A stretch of 64,000 nt of DNA from Okapia johnstoni (GCA_024291935.2 CM044318.1:81974001-82038000); one strand, 5' to 3'; shown: positions 54,901-61,040, numbered from the stretch's first letter. The notes: a model not told the origin generated them from the letters alone. A program made the numbers and translations.

Positions 54901-55413
54901 TACCCAGATACTTGTATAGCGACCCAGCTTTCCCTCAGTAGAATGGGGATTCCATGAAGGCCGGGAACCCAGGTCTGTTTTGTTCATGACCAGGAACAGT
55001 TCCTGGTACATGGTAGACACTCGAATATTTATAAAAAGAATAATCATTGGCTTTAATTGATGGTTTGAAATAAGTGTTTAAAAGCAGGCCCATGAGCAGT
55101 CAATTCGGGAAAGTAGGTATGAAGTCGGCCCTGCTTCCATGAAAAGTGGTGACAGGACCGTCAGTGTTTCGTTCTTGAGTCTTTTACAGCTCTTGGTGGG
55201 CACCACTCTTTCCTTCATTTCTTGCTCTCTCTTTTTTAACCCAGTAGTAACCTTGATGAAGACGTAGTCCTCAAAACCAACAAGCAGATTTACTCCCAGC
55301 TCCTGAGAGCCACTGCGAACAAAAACGCCTCTCTCTTGGAAAGAGTTGACCTCCTCATCCATTTGCTGGACCAGCTGGCTCGTGGCGGAGGCAGCAGTGC
55401 CGTTGTTCAGTGA
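24848..55413 (+). CDS. EDRF1: EDRF1, erythroid differentiation regulatory factor 1 (25 coding exons, complete)
   Basis: Family knowledge: a nuclear regulator reported to promote erythroid differentiation, globin expression and GATA1 DNA binding, with TPR-type helical repeats in its C-terminal half. Seen here: 25 exons joined by GT-AG introns with all phases compatible, 3714 nt in total (1237 aa plus stop), against about 1238 aa in human from memory. The protein starts [15 protein letters not shown]. It has a conserved N-terminal part (about 37-470), a basic patch [10 protein letters not shown] (about 187-196), a Ser/Glu/Asp-rich acidic stretch with SEEEEE (about 520-560), and a helical region (about 640-1130) containing motifs such as AAALQSERL and [18 protein letters not shown]. 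The tail is glycine-rich, GGGSSAVVQ. The start ATG at 24848 has G at -3 and +4. No internal stop or frameshift was found. Each exon is listed separately. Confidence 0.97.
25226..25577 (-). mobile_element. BovB LINE 3' fragment in EDRF1 intron 1
   Basis: Reverse complement of the BovB 3' end (GTTCAGTCGCTCAGTTGTGT through CTCAGGAGTCTTCTCCGGCA). It lies immediately downstream of the CpG island, in opposite orientation to the copy at 23750-23991. Confidence 0.9.
26289..26497 (+). CDS. EDRF1: EDRF1 coding exon 2 (residues 37-106)
   Basis: Acceptor TTAATCAG, donor GTAAAT. Encodes [20 protein letters not shown] and a conserved proline-containing stretch. Two bases are left over for the next codon. 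Confidence 0.95.
27365..27550 (+). mobile_element. MIR SINE in EDRF1 intron 2
   Basis: CTGAGTACTTTATGTGCTTA and AAAGTGAGGCTTGGAAAGGT are diverged MIR blocks. Confidence 0.6.
28040..28270 (-). mobile_element. L1 3' UTR fragment in EDRF1 intron 2
   Basis: GTTGGTTTCTGATGTACAGC and CACAGAGTATTGAGTATAGT are artiodactyl L1 3' sequences read in reverse. Confidence 0.75.
28460..28526 (+). CDS. EDRF1: EDRF1 coding exon 3 (residues 106-128)
   Basis: Acceptor CTCTGTTAG, donor GTAAGT. Encodes [20 protein letters not shown] followed by DSE. Reading through the donor gives a longer open frame that ends at a stop near 28613 and is not coding. Confidence 0.95.
29162..29287 (+). CDS. EDRF1: EDRF1 coding exon 4 (residues 129-170)
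   Basis: Acceptor TTTTTTAAG, donor GTAATT, 42 whole codons. Encodes [20 protein letters not shown] and then [11 protein letters not shown]. Confidence 0.95.
29757..29966 (-). mobile_element. Bov-tA SINE in EDRF1 intron 4
   Basis: Reverse orientation: TGCTAAGTTGTGTCCGACTC to ACTGAACTACGAGGGAAGTC. Confidence 0.9.
30354..30478 (+). CDS. EDRF1: EDRF1 coding exon 5 (residues 171-212)
   Basis: Acceptor GTTACCAG. The donor GTACTT is weaker than its neighbours. Carries [20 protein letters not shown] and the basic RKKKSK patch, a possible nuclear targeting or nucleic-acid contact segment (inference). Confidence 0.95.
30721..30877 (+). CDS. EDRF1: EDRF1 coding exon 6 (residues 212-264)
   Basis: Acceptor TTGGCCAG. 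The donor GTTAGA is weak. Encodes a Ser/Gln/Pro-rich low-complexity stretch, [20 protein letters not shown]. Confidence 0.95.
31937..32070 (+). mobile_element. BovB/Bov-A 3' tail in EDRF1 intron 6
   Basis: Starts AGACAGCATCACCGACTCAA and ends in GACATGACTCAGTGACTGG, the terminal about 130 bp of BovB. Confidence 0.75.
32290..32515 (+). mobile_element. MIR SINE in EDRF1 intron 6
   Basis: GTTTTACAAATAAGTAAATA, GTCACAGCTGGTGAAGTTCA and TTAAACCCTGGTCTTTCTGA follow the MIR order. Confidence 0.65.
33835..33936 (+). CDS. EDRF1: EDRF1 coding exon 7, probable cassette exon (residues 265-298)
   Basis: Acceptor TTTTCACAG, donor GTATGC. It is 102 nt long with phase 0 on both sides, so skipping it keeps frame and removes 34 residues ([20 protein letters not shown] and on). 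That matches, from memory, the difference between the two known human EDRF1 isoforms. Confidence 0.93.
34205..34326 (+). CDS. EDRF1: EDRF1 coding exon 8 (residues 299-339)
   Basis: Acceptor AATCAAAG, donor GTAACC. Encodes [20 protein letters not shown] then [14 protein letters not shown], part of the most conserved N-terminal region. Confidence 0.95.
35048..35159 (+). CDS. EDRF1: EDRF1 coding exon 9 (residues 339-376)
   Basis: Acceptor GTTTTTAG, donor GTAAGC. Encodes [20 protein letters not shown] and [17 protein letters not shown]. Confidence 0.95.
36507..36654 (+). CDS. EDRF1: EDRF1 coding exon 10 (residues 377-426)
   Basis: Acceptor TGTTTTATAG, donor GTAAGC. Encodes [20 protein letters not shown] and [18 protein letters not shown]. 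Confidence 0.95.
36743..36851 (+). CDS. EDRF1: EDRF1 coding exon 11 (residues 426-462)
   Basis: The intron before it is only 88 bp, the shortest in the gene. Acceptor TTCTTCCCAG, donor GTGAGT. Encodes [20 protein letters not shown] and on. Confidence 0.95.
37155..37266 (+). CDS. EDRF1: EDRF1 coding exon 12 (residues 462-499)
   Basis: Acceptor CCTTTTAG, donor GTAAGA. Encodes [20 protein letters not shown] and [16 protein letters not shown]. Confidence 0.95.
38516..38776 (+). CDS. EDRF1: EDRF1 coding exon 13, acidic segment (residues 500-586)
   Basis: Acceptor TTTTTGTAAG, donor GTAAGC, 87 whole codons and the longest coding exon. Carries the Ser/Asp/Glu-rich stretch around [15 protein letters not shown] (about 520-560), likely disordered. 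Confidence 0.95.
39500..40095 (+). mobile_element. L2 3' end interrupted by a Bov-tA, EDRF1 intron 13
   Basis: GAAATGTCACCTCCTCTAGG, AGACCTTCCCTGACTGCTCC and AATGTAGGCTCCCTGGAGGT run to about 39848. The terminal TTGGTGTTCAGTAAATGTTT resumes after the SINE. Confidence 0.8.
39849..40045 (-). mobile_element. Bov-tA SINE inside L2
   Basis: Reverse orientation: GTGCTCAGTTGCTCAGTCAT to TGCACCACCTGGGAAGCCC. Confidence 0.92.
40370..40560 (-). mobile_element. MIR SINE in EDRF1 intron 13
   Basis: GTGAGCTTGAACACAGCACC and CTGTATAATGAGAGCGGTAA are MIR read in reverse. Confidence 0.6.
41033..41104 (+). CDS. EDRF1: EDRF1 coding exon 14 (residues 587-610)
   Basis: Acceptor TTTCTGAAG, donor GTAAGT, 24 whole codons. 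Encodes a cysteine-containing stretch, [20 protein letters not shown]. Confidence 0.94.
41205..41283 (-). mobile_element. Short L1 3' fragment in EDRF1 intron 14
   Basis: TTGTGCTGGTTTCTGCTGTA and AGCAAAGTGAATCAGCTAAA match the same L1 3' UTR family as 28040-28270. Confidence 0.65.
41500..41650 (+). CDS. EDRF1: EDRF1 coding exon 15 (residues 611-661)
   Basis: Acceptor is an unbroken T tract ending TTTTTAAAG; donor GTAAGT. Encodes [20 protein letters not shown] and [13 protein letters not shown]. Confidence 0.95.
41975..42170 (-). mobile_element. MIR SINE in EDRF1 intron 15
   Basis: CATTTGACTTTGCTGAGCCT, GGATTCAGTGAGTTAGTGCA and GCTCAGAGCGGTGCATG are MIR read in reverse. Confidence 0.65.
42440..42720 (+). 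mobile_element. L2 LINE fragment in EDRF1 intron 15
   Basis: GGTGTTGTCTTTTCTGAAAT, TGTTCAAGGCCTCTGTGTTC and TTCCCTCACCACTTTGTCCT resemble the L2 3' region. Confidence 0.55.
43360..43548 (+). CDS. EDRF1: EDRF1 coding exon 16 (residues 661-724)
   Basis: Acceptor CATGTCTTAG, donor GTAAGT. Encodes [20 protein letters not shown] and [19 protein letters not shown], a helical TPR-like segment. Confidence 0.95.
43804..44004 (+). CDS. EDRF1: EDRF1 coding exon 17 (residues 724-791)
   Basis: Acceptor TTTCCACATAG, donor GTATGC. Encodes [20 protein letters not shown] and [18 protein letters not shown]. Confidence 0.95.
44851..44864 (+). promoter_or_regulatory. Consensus-matching CTCF core motif in EDRF1 intron 17
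   Basis: CCACTAGATGGCAG matches CCASYAGRKGGCRS at all 14 positions and is not inside a recognised SINE. CTCF is the DNA-binding protein that anchors chromatin loops. Occupancy cannot be judged from sequence. Confidence 0.6.
44930..45031 (+). mobile_element. Bov-tA SINE, truncated after the head, EDRF1 intron 17
   Basis: GGCTTCCCTCATAGCTAAAT, CAATGCAGGAGGCCCAAGTT, stopping at GGAGAAGGAAATG. Most of the Bov-A body is missing. Confidence 0.85.
45422..45640 (+). CDS. EDRF1: EDRF1 coding exon 18 (residues 791-864)
   Basis: Acceptor TTCTTTTAAG, donor GTGAGT. Encodes [20 protein letters not shown] and a TPR-like helix, [20 protein letters not shown]. Confidence 0.95.
46876..47596 (+). mobile_element. 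L1 3' end in the MaLR LTR, itself interrupted by BovB
   Basis: The 3' UTR-type sequence TATGGCTGAGTCCCTTTGCT and CACAACATTGTTAATCAGCT continues after the BovB insert as TACTCCAATACAAAATAAAA with a poly(A). AACCTAC flanks it at 46869-46875 and 47597-47603, a target-site duplication. Confidence 0.8.
47027..47560 (-). mobile_element. BovB LINE 3' half inside the L1 of EDRF1 intron 18
   Basis: Minus-strand BovB including [20 protein letters not shown] and the 3' end. It joins the L1 sequence at a shared AGCTG on both sides. The element is inactive. Confidence 0.9.
47809..48021 (+). mobile_element. Bov-tA SINE inside the MaLR LTR
   Basis: tRNA-like head CTCCCTGGTGGCTCAGTGCT, then the Bov-A body, ending GAGGACACAACTTAGTGGCT. 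LTR sequence resumes after it. Confidence 0.88.
48259..48482 (+). CDS. EDRF1: EDRF1 coding exon 19 (residues 864-938)
   Basis: Acceptor TTTTGGCGAAG, donor GTAACA. Encodes AAEQ-type sequence (here [17 protein letters not shown]) and [20 protein letters not shown]. Confidence 0.95.
48722..48948 (+). mobile_element. Bov-tA SINE in EDRF1 intron 19
   Basis: CCAGTGAGGAGAGAGGAGAT in a diverged head, a standard Bov-A body and a (CCA)n tail. Confidence 0.88.
50052..50210 (+). CDS. EDRF1: EDRF1 coding exon 20 (residues 939-991)
   Basis: Acceptor CCCCCTCACAG, donor GTAATA, 53 whole codons. Encodes [20 protein letters not shown] and [19 protein letters not shown], clearly TPR-like. Confidence 0.95.
50387..50536 (+). 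CDS. EDRF1: EDRF1 coding exon 21 (residues 992-1041)
   Basis: The acceptor TACACAG follows a run of A rather than a clean pyrimidine tract, with the T/C-rich part further upstream at 50350-50368. Donor GTATTG. Encodes [20 protein letters not shown]. Confidence 0.94.
50760..51410 (-). mobile_element. Ancient L1 fragment in EDRF1 intron 21
   Basis: TTTATTTATCCATTCTATGA, GAACTTTGGGGTTGTTCTCG and ACAGTCTTGTACATGAATCC are L1 3' blocks read in reverse. Diverged. Confidence 0.6.
51939..52092 (+). CDS. EDRF1: EDRF1 coding exon 22 (residues 1042-1093)
   Basis: Acceptor TTTTTGGTTCTAG, donor GTAAGT. Encodes [20 protein letters not shown] and [17 protein letters not shown]. Confidence 0.95.
52882..53084 (+). 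mobile_element. CHR-type SINE in EDRF1 intron 22
   Basis: GACTTCCCGGGCAGTCCAGT head, GATTCAGTCCCTGGCCGGGG and the tail AATTCAATAAAGACCTTAAA. Confidence 0.88.
53566..53681 (+). CDS. EDRF1: EDRF1 coding exon 23 (residues 1093-1131)
   Basis: Acceptor TTTGCCACTCTAG, donor GTAAGT. Encodes [20 protein letters not shown] and [13 protein letters not shown]. Confidence 0.95.
53824..54026 (+). mobile_element. Bov-tA SINE in EDRF1 intron 23
   Basis: GGCTTCCCTGGTGGCTCAGA head, ending AGTCAGACACAACTGAGCAA. Confidence 0.92.
54709..54860 (+). CDS. EDRF1: EDRF1 coding exon 24 (residues 1132-1182)
   Basis: Acceptor TTGTTTTTAG, donor GTAAAG. The first residues ([15 protein letters not shown]) diverge from human. 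The rest, [20 protein letters not shown], is conserved. Confidence 0.95.
54900..55060 (+). mobile_element. L2 3' end in EDRF1 intron 24
   Basis: AATGGGGATTCCATGAAGGC, TCTGTTTTGTTCATGACCAG and GTTCCTGGTACATGGTAGAC are the L2 terminus. Confidence 0.7.
55245..55413 (+). CDS. EDRF1: EDRF1 coding exon 25 and stop (residues 1182-1237)
   Basis: Acceptor TTTTTTAACCCAG. Encodes [20 protein letters not shown] and ends [13 protein letters not shown] with TGA at 55411-55413. The Gly-rich tail differs from human and accounts for some of the length difference. Confidence 0.95.
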
Positions 55414-56115
55414 CTCCCTCTTGGGGCCGCATCCACAGAGATGCTGTCAGTGCCTTTTGCACTCGGGTACTAGCGTTTCCATTCGGTGCTCCGTGTCATT
55501 AAATATGAGGGAAATACCCACTTAAAACAGGCACAGCGGTGGAAACACAGAGTTCTCATTTCCCACGACAAACAATAGTGGCAGAGTTCTTTGGCTTCTT
55601 CGTCGGAGGCGCCAACGTCACAATCAGACTTAGAGCTTCCGCATTCGTTTCTTTGAGAAGTACGTGGTACCTCAGTATTAATAGACTTGCTGTGAGGCAG
55701 TTAACACTTTTAAGTATTTTTGAAGTATGTTAAGCTACGTGGGTTTAAGCGATAATTATCTTGGATAAATGTTGCTTTGGTCAAGGGAGCTTTTATCCAA
55801 ATGATTTCAGTGGTTCAGGTGGGTTAAAGAAACTTCCGGTGCATCCACAATGTTTCCTTCTCAGTTGCACAGAAAAAGCCTACCCTTTTTAAGCTTCAGT
55901 ACAGGATTTTTTGAAGACTAGCCATTGTGCAAGTCTGTCTTTAGTGCATGTTCTGAACAGATGTGCTTCTCTTTGACTTTGTCTGACAGTTGATCAAGGA
56001 TAGGTACCTCCCCCCATTCCCCCACACCCCCCTTTTTTTTTTCATTTTAAACTTGAAACTGTGAATAAGGTTAAGAAAACTATTTTGAATAAATAAATTA
56101 TTTATTTAAAATGTC
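55414..56115 (+). other. EDRF1: EDRF1 3' untranslated region
   Basis: About 700 nt from the stop to just past the poly(A) signals. It is repeat-free as far as I can see. It contains a C-rich then T-rich stretch at 56009-56046. The end is inferred from the signals, not from transcripts. Confidence 0.75.
56088..56097 (+). terminator. EDRF1 polyadenylation signals (two overlapping AATAAA)
   Basis: AATAAA occurs at 56088-56093 and again at 56092-56097, followed by T/G-rich sequence (TGTCTTTGTAGTTTTCC). Cleavage is expected near 56110-56120. Confidence 0.8.
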
Positions 56116-56648
56116 TTTGTAGTTTTCCATTTCACATTCTTCACACTGAGTTTTGATTTGAATTGGTTTACTTAATACATTTTACAAAGTGATGATTAAA
56201 ACATTAATAATAAGTAAAATTTCTGCCACCCCCTGAATTCTCACTAGAATATTATACTCATTACTTGCTGCTACATGGCTCTTGTCCAGTTGCATAAAAC
56301 ATGCTGTGTTTTTTCCAGTGCCTGGAGCATGCGAGGCTGTCCTTGTCATAGTTAACTGATCTCAGCTTCGAGAAAGATAACATGATACACAGTCAGGCAT
56401 ATACTCCTTCCTGTGGGGTTGACGATCTGGATTTACGTGCATGATGCCCCTGTAGATGAGAGCTTGCCTGGCTGCCACGTCTCTGCTGGCCTGGCCCGAG
56501 GGTGGGAGGAGGTGCTGCTGCCAACTCCCCCATCGCCCTGCGCATCATCTGTGTGTGAGTCTCACCATGCCGCCCCTCTGCTCACCAGCCACACCCCTCT
56601 GAAGAAATCCGAACTGGGCTAGAAAATTGTCTGGAATAAACATGTTTA

Positions 56649-56962
56649 GGGCTTCCCCGATAGCTCAGTTGGTAAAGAATCCACCTGCAGTGCAGGAGAC
56701 TCCAGATTGATTCCTGGGCTGGGAAGATGCCCTGGGAAAGGGATAGGCTACCCACTCCAGTATTCTTGGGCTTCGCTTGTGATTCAGGTGGTAAAAAATT
56801 CGCCTGCAATGTGGGAGACCTGGGTTCAATCCCTGGGTTGGGAAGATCCCCTGGAGCAAGGGAACGGGAGCACCCACTCCAATATTCTGGCCTGGAGAAT
56901 TCCATGGACTGTATAGGCCATGGGGTCACGAAAACTCAGAAATGAGCAACTTTCACTTTCAA
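56649..56962 (+). mobile_element. Two Bov-tA SINEs fused head to body
   Basis: The first copy (56649-56767) breaks off at CCAGTATTCTT. A second full head, GGGCTTCGCTTGTGATTCAG, starts at 56768 and runs to the TTTCACTTTC tail. Confidence 0.85.
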
Positions 56963-57099
56963 GCTGAATTTTGACGGACTGCTTTTTCATACACTGAGGT
57001 TTCCAGGTGTTTTCACTGGTGAGTTGACATCTGTCATAACTTGGTAGAATTATCACCTGTTGTTTTTCCACTTCCTTGTAATTATTGCAGTTGTATTTA

Positions 57100-57328
57100 T
57101 TTTTGGCTGTGCTGGGTCTTTGTAGCTGCACTTTCTCTAGTTTCAGTACTCGGGCTTCTCTTGTTGCTGAGCACGGGCTCTAGGGCTCCTGGGCTCCGGA
57201 GCACAGGCTCAATAGCTCTAGGGGCTTAGCTGCCCCGAGGCATGTGGAATCTTCCCGGCAGGGATTGAACCCATGTCTCCTGCATGGGCAGGCAGATTCT
57301 TAGCTCCTGGGTTACCACGGAAGCTCCC
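57100..57328 (-). mobile_element. CHR-type SINE
   Basis: TTTTGGCTGTGCTGGGTCTT, CTTCTCTTGTTGCTGAGCAC and the tRNA-like end GAACCCATGTCTCCTGCATG. Confidence 0.87.
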
Positions 57329-57562
57329 TTGTAGTTTAGTTTGCATTGTCCTTGGAACAGATTTACACATCAATTTTTCAAAAATCAATTATTGAAGCAC
57401 TGAAAATTTTGTCTAAACTGTAAAGTAGTTGTACAAAATCTACAGCGTCTCATATCAGGACAGCTGTCACTCTGTCCCCTTGTGACAAGCACACACACAG
57501 AATAAGACTCTGTTAATTAAACCTGGACATGTCCATTGATTATACCTAATTTGGGGGTTAAT

Positions 57563-57764
57563 GAATTCCCAGGTGGCACAGTGGTAAAGAATATACCTGC
57601 AGTGCAGGAGACTTAGGTTCAATCCTTGGGTCAAGAAGATCCCTTGGAGAAGAGAATGGCTACCCACTCCAGTATTCTTGCCTGGGAAATCCCATGGACA
57701 GAGGAGCCTGGCAGGCTGTAGTCCATGGGGTCGCAAAGAGCCAGACACAACTGAGTGACGAGCA
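57563..57764 (+). mobile_element. Bov-tA SINE
   Basis: AATTCCCAGGTGGCACAGTG head, ending CCAGACACAACTGAGTGACG. Confidence 0.9.
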
Positions 57765-58189
57765 TACCCATGCACACAGAGTCATTTCCATGTCCTTGGG
57801 TTTCAGGGGGCGAGTGGCATCTCCCATGGTTGGACCCATGGCTATGGCTGCCTTCTGTCTCCCCATGAAATCAGGGCCAGTGTGGGTGGAGGGATGAGAT
57901 GGTGAGTGTTGGGAATGTGGCTACAGAGCCCTAGACAAAGTGGAAGGCAGACGGGTTCCTCAGGATGCTTTTCTTTAACCTTTTGTAAAATTACTTGTTG
58001 AATTATTTTTTCTACCTGAGAAATTGGATTTTCCAATCAAGTAATTTAAAAGCTCACGTAATGCTTTTCCGATTGAGTTTTAAGGAGCCATATTTGTTTC
58101 AGTTAGTAAAAATCTGGTTTGTTTTCTTTGTAAAATAAATCAGACTTATTCTAGAAATCCTCTGTCTCTGCATTTGCCTATTTTCCTCC

Positions 58190-58468
58190 TTATGAGTTCA
58201 GGTTGGAGGGGTCAACATCACAAACATCAAGCCACTGCTCGGAGACAGAAATAAGCCATTTGATGGGAGTCAGGAATCTGTTGTTTGTCCTCAACTTTTC
58301 AGTAAGTGTTGCTTTCGAGGAAGAAGACTGAGTGGTGAGTCTTGTAGGAGTAGTCCGCTGAATCTAGATTAATAGCATGGTTTTGTGGCTCTATTCCTGG
58401 GAAAACCTCGGTAATCTTCACTGGGTAAGGATCAAGGACACGATTTCTATTCACATCAATGCAAACAC
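58190..58468 (-). pseudogene. MMP21: MMP21 decayed last exon (hemopexin C-terminus)
   Basis: Follows an intact acceptor (CTTTCTTTGCAG). Read on the minus strand it gives [20 protein letters not shown], then EPQNHAI and LDSADYSYK, and ends WLDVCDVDPSNLNS before TAA. Lesions: one base lost near 58459-58461 (GCATTGATG where GCATTTGATG is expected); TGA at 58299-58301 in place of a conserved tryptophan codon (NTY-stop-KV); and a further frame change between EDKQQ and WLDVCDV. A Bov-tA SINE lies in the preceding intron (58631-58840). Confidence 0.92.
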
Positions 58469-58630
58469 CTGCAAAGAAAGTTAAGGCTGGCTTTTCTGGA
58501 AATCATTGGTTTTTAGATTAATTTATAGCAGTGAGGTAAGCATACTGTGGCTATACAAGATTTTGGGGGCTTGAAGTTCTTAACAATTTTCCATATGATG
58601 GGATGATCTGCCATGGCCATATATATATGT

Positions 58631-58840
58631 GCTCAGTCACTGAGTCATGTCCGACTCTTTGTGACCCCATGGACTGGAGCCCGCCAGGCTCCTCTGTCCA
58701 TGGGATTTCCAAGGCAAGAATACTGGAGTGGGTTGCCATTTCCTTCTGCAGGGAATGTTCCTGACCCAGGGATCAAACCTGTGTCTCTAATGTCTCCTTC
58801 ATGGCAGGCAGATTCTTTACCACTGTGCCACCTGGGAAGC
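58631..58840 (-). mobile_element. Bov-tA SINE in the MMP21 remnant intron
   Basis: Reverse orientation: GCTCAGTCACTGAGTCATGT to GTGCCACCTGGGAAGC. It lies between the two recognised pseudo-exons. Confidence 0.92.
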
Positions 58841-58956
58841 TGGCCGTATATATAGATCCGCGGTAATTGAGGACAGCTTCTAACTAAGAACTTGGTCGTC
58901 TGACAAATTCCAGTCAAGGACAACAGAAAACATCAGACTGGAAAGTCTTCTATTAC

Positions 58957-59130
58957 GAAGAACCCTTTGAAGAGGTAAATGAACTGCTTTCTTCAGTCAT
59001 CAAAGGCAACGTCCAGGGATTTGGGATGTGAGGGAATCCTGAAATCAATCTGGAGTAGCTTCTCCCTTGTTCATCTTCTGAGTGGGCCTGATCCTTATCA
59101 CTTTCGTATCTCCCATGTTGGTTTTCTGAG
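58957..59130 (-). pseudogene. MMP21: MMP21 decayed penultimate exon (hemopexin blade)
   Basis: Minus-strand reading gives [20 protein letters not shown] and [16 protein letters not shown] frame change follows, then [21 protein letters not shown]. The stop (58993-58995) is TGA where human has an arginine codon, consistent with a CGA to TGA change. The donor GTAATAG at 58956-58955 is intact and falls where the human exon ends. The 5' limit is uncertain because similarity fades before the BovB junction at about 59163. Confidence 0.88.
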
Positions 59131-59162
59131 AGCCAAACGAGTTTTAATGTGGTTTATTACTG

Positions 59163-60505
59163 TTAAGTCTTAGTTCGCTGATTCCTAGAATGTCGACGTT
59201 CACTCTTGCCATCTCCTGTTCGACCACTTCCAATTTGCCTTGATTCATGGACCTAACATTCCAGGTTCCTATGCAATATTGCTCTTTACAGCATCGGACT
59301 TTGCTTCTATCACCAGTCACATCCACAGTTGGGTATTTTTGCTTTGGCTCCATCCCATCATTCTTTCTGGAGTTATTTCTCCACTGATCTCCAGTAGCAT
59401 ATTGGGCACCTACCAACCTGGGGAGTTCCTCTTTCAGTGTCCTATCTTTTTGCCTTTTCATACTGTTCATGGGGTTCTCAAGGCAAGAATACTGAAGTGG
59501 TTTGCCATGCCCTTCTCCAGTGGACCACGTTCTGTCAGACCTCTCTACCATGACCCGTCCATCTTGGGTGGCCCCACACGGCATGGCTTTGTTTCATTGA
59601 GATAGACAAGGCTATGGTCCGTGGGATCAGATTAGCTAGTTTTCTGTGATTATAGTTTCAGTGTGTCTGCCCTCTGATGCCCTCTTGCAACACCTACTGT
59701 CTTACTTGGGTTTCTCTTACCTTGGACATGGGGTATCTCTTCACGGCTGCTCCAACAGAGTGCAGCCGTTGCTCCTTACCTAGGAATCAGTGAACTAAGA
59801 TGGACTGGAATGGGTGAATTTAACTCAGATGACCGTTATATCTACTACTGTGGGCAGGAATCCCTTAGAAGAAATGGAGCCATCATGGTCAACAAAAGAG
59901 TCTGAAATGAAGTACTTGGATGCAATCTCAAAAATGACAGAATGATCTCTGTTCGTTTCCAAGGCAAACCATTCAGTATCACGGTAATCCAAGTCTATGC
60001 CCCAACCAGTAATGCTGAAGAAGCTGAACTTGAACAGTTCTATGAAGACCTACAAGACCTTCTAGAACTAACACCCAAAGAAGATGTCCTTTTCATTATA
60101 GGGGACTGGAATGCAAAAGTAGGAAGTCAGGAAACACCTGGCATAACAGGCAAATTTGGCCTTGGAGCACAGAATGAAGCAGGGCAAAGGCTAATAGAGT
60201 TTTGCCAAGAGAACGCACTGGTCATAGCAAACACCTTCTTCCAACAACACAAGAGAAGACTCTACACATGGACATCACCAGACGGTCAACACCGAAATCA
60301 GATTGATGATATTCTTTGCAGCCAAATATGGAGAAGCTCTATACAGTCGGCAAAAACAAGACCGGGAGCAGACTGGCTCAGATCATGAACTCCTTATTGC
60401 CAAATTCAAACTTAAGTTTAAGAAAGTGGAGAAAACCACTAGACCATTCAGGTATGACCTAAATCAGACCCCTTATGATTATACAGTGGAAGTGTATTAT
60501 TGGAT
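59163..60505. mobile_element. BovB (RTE) LINE fragment with 5' inversion
   Basis: 59163-59785 reads as BovB on the minus strand (YCIGTWNVRSMNQGKLEVVE, DILGISELR). From 59786 the same element continues on the + strand from the same GISEL point through the endonuclease region (MISVRFQGKPFSITVIQVYA, IIGDWNAKVGSQETPG) and stops at about 60505 without the reverse transcriptase or the 3' tail. Frames are broken by stops at both ends. Inverted 5' part plus forward remainder is the twin-priming pattern. BovB is known for horizontal transfer between squamates and ruminants. Confidence 0.9.
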
Positions 60506-60529
60506 TCTCCTTTAATCCAGAGTTTCAGA

Positions 60530-60680
60530 ATCACCTAGTTCCACCACTAGCCCCATTTTTACAAACGAGGAAACTGGAATAGAGTTGAAGCGATTCACCC
60601 CAATTCAGACGGACTAGGTTGAACAAGGGATCCGGACTGGGACTCTGGGATTCCACCCAAGTGATGGTCCTATGAATTAA
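60530..60680 (-). mobile_element. MIR SINE
   Basis: CCCCATTTTTACAAACGAGG and AAACTGGAATAGAGTTGAAG are MIR-type blocks next to the BovB copy. The order of blocks leaves the orientation uncertain. Confidence 0.5.
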
Positions 60681-60844
60681 TATTTTTTAATTTTGCTTCA
60701 TTTCATTTCAAGATCCAAATGCTAATTTCATGCTCTGAAACAGCACAGGATTGCTTTCAACTGTCCTTATTAGTTCCTCATCCTGAATATTTGCCATAAT
60801 GTCAGTGTCAATAGAATAAATCCACTCAGATACTTTTGAGTTTG

Positions 60845-61040
60845 GGGGCTTCCCTGGTGGCCCAGACAATAATCTGCCTGCAATGTGAGAGACCCGGGTT
60901 TGATTCCTGGATCAGGAAGATTCCCTAGAGAAGGGAATGGCTACTCTAGTTTTCTTGCCTAGAGAATCCCTTGGACAGAGGAGCCTGGCAAGCTACAATC
61001 CATAGGGTCACAAAGAGTCAAACACAACTGAGCAACTAAC
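60845..61040 (+). mobile_element. Bov-tA SINE
   Basis: GGGCTTCCCTGGTGGCCCAG head, ending GAGTCAAACACAACTGAGCA. Confidence 0.9.

Larger units (their letters stand above)
58190..59130 (-). pseudogene. MMP21: MMP21 unitary pseudogene remnant (last two exons)
   Basis: MMP21 encodes a secreted matrix metalloproteinase with a hemopexin-like C-terminal domain, required in left-right axis determination. Seen here on the minus strand: two stretches that align in order with the last two human exons recalled from memory, with an intact donor and acceptor between them but several coding lesions. Gene order and tail-to-tail orientation with EDRF1 match human. The upstream exons (propeptide, catalytic domain) were not found; a BovB copy begins about 35 bp upstream of the recognised part. 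A processed copy is unlikely because the intron is kept and the location is syntenic. Confidence 0.9.

Noticed and set aside
59942..60388. 148-codon + strand frame with an endonuclease fold
   Set aside because: BovB endonuclease domain in a truncated, inverted copy.
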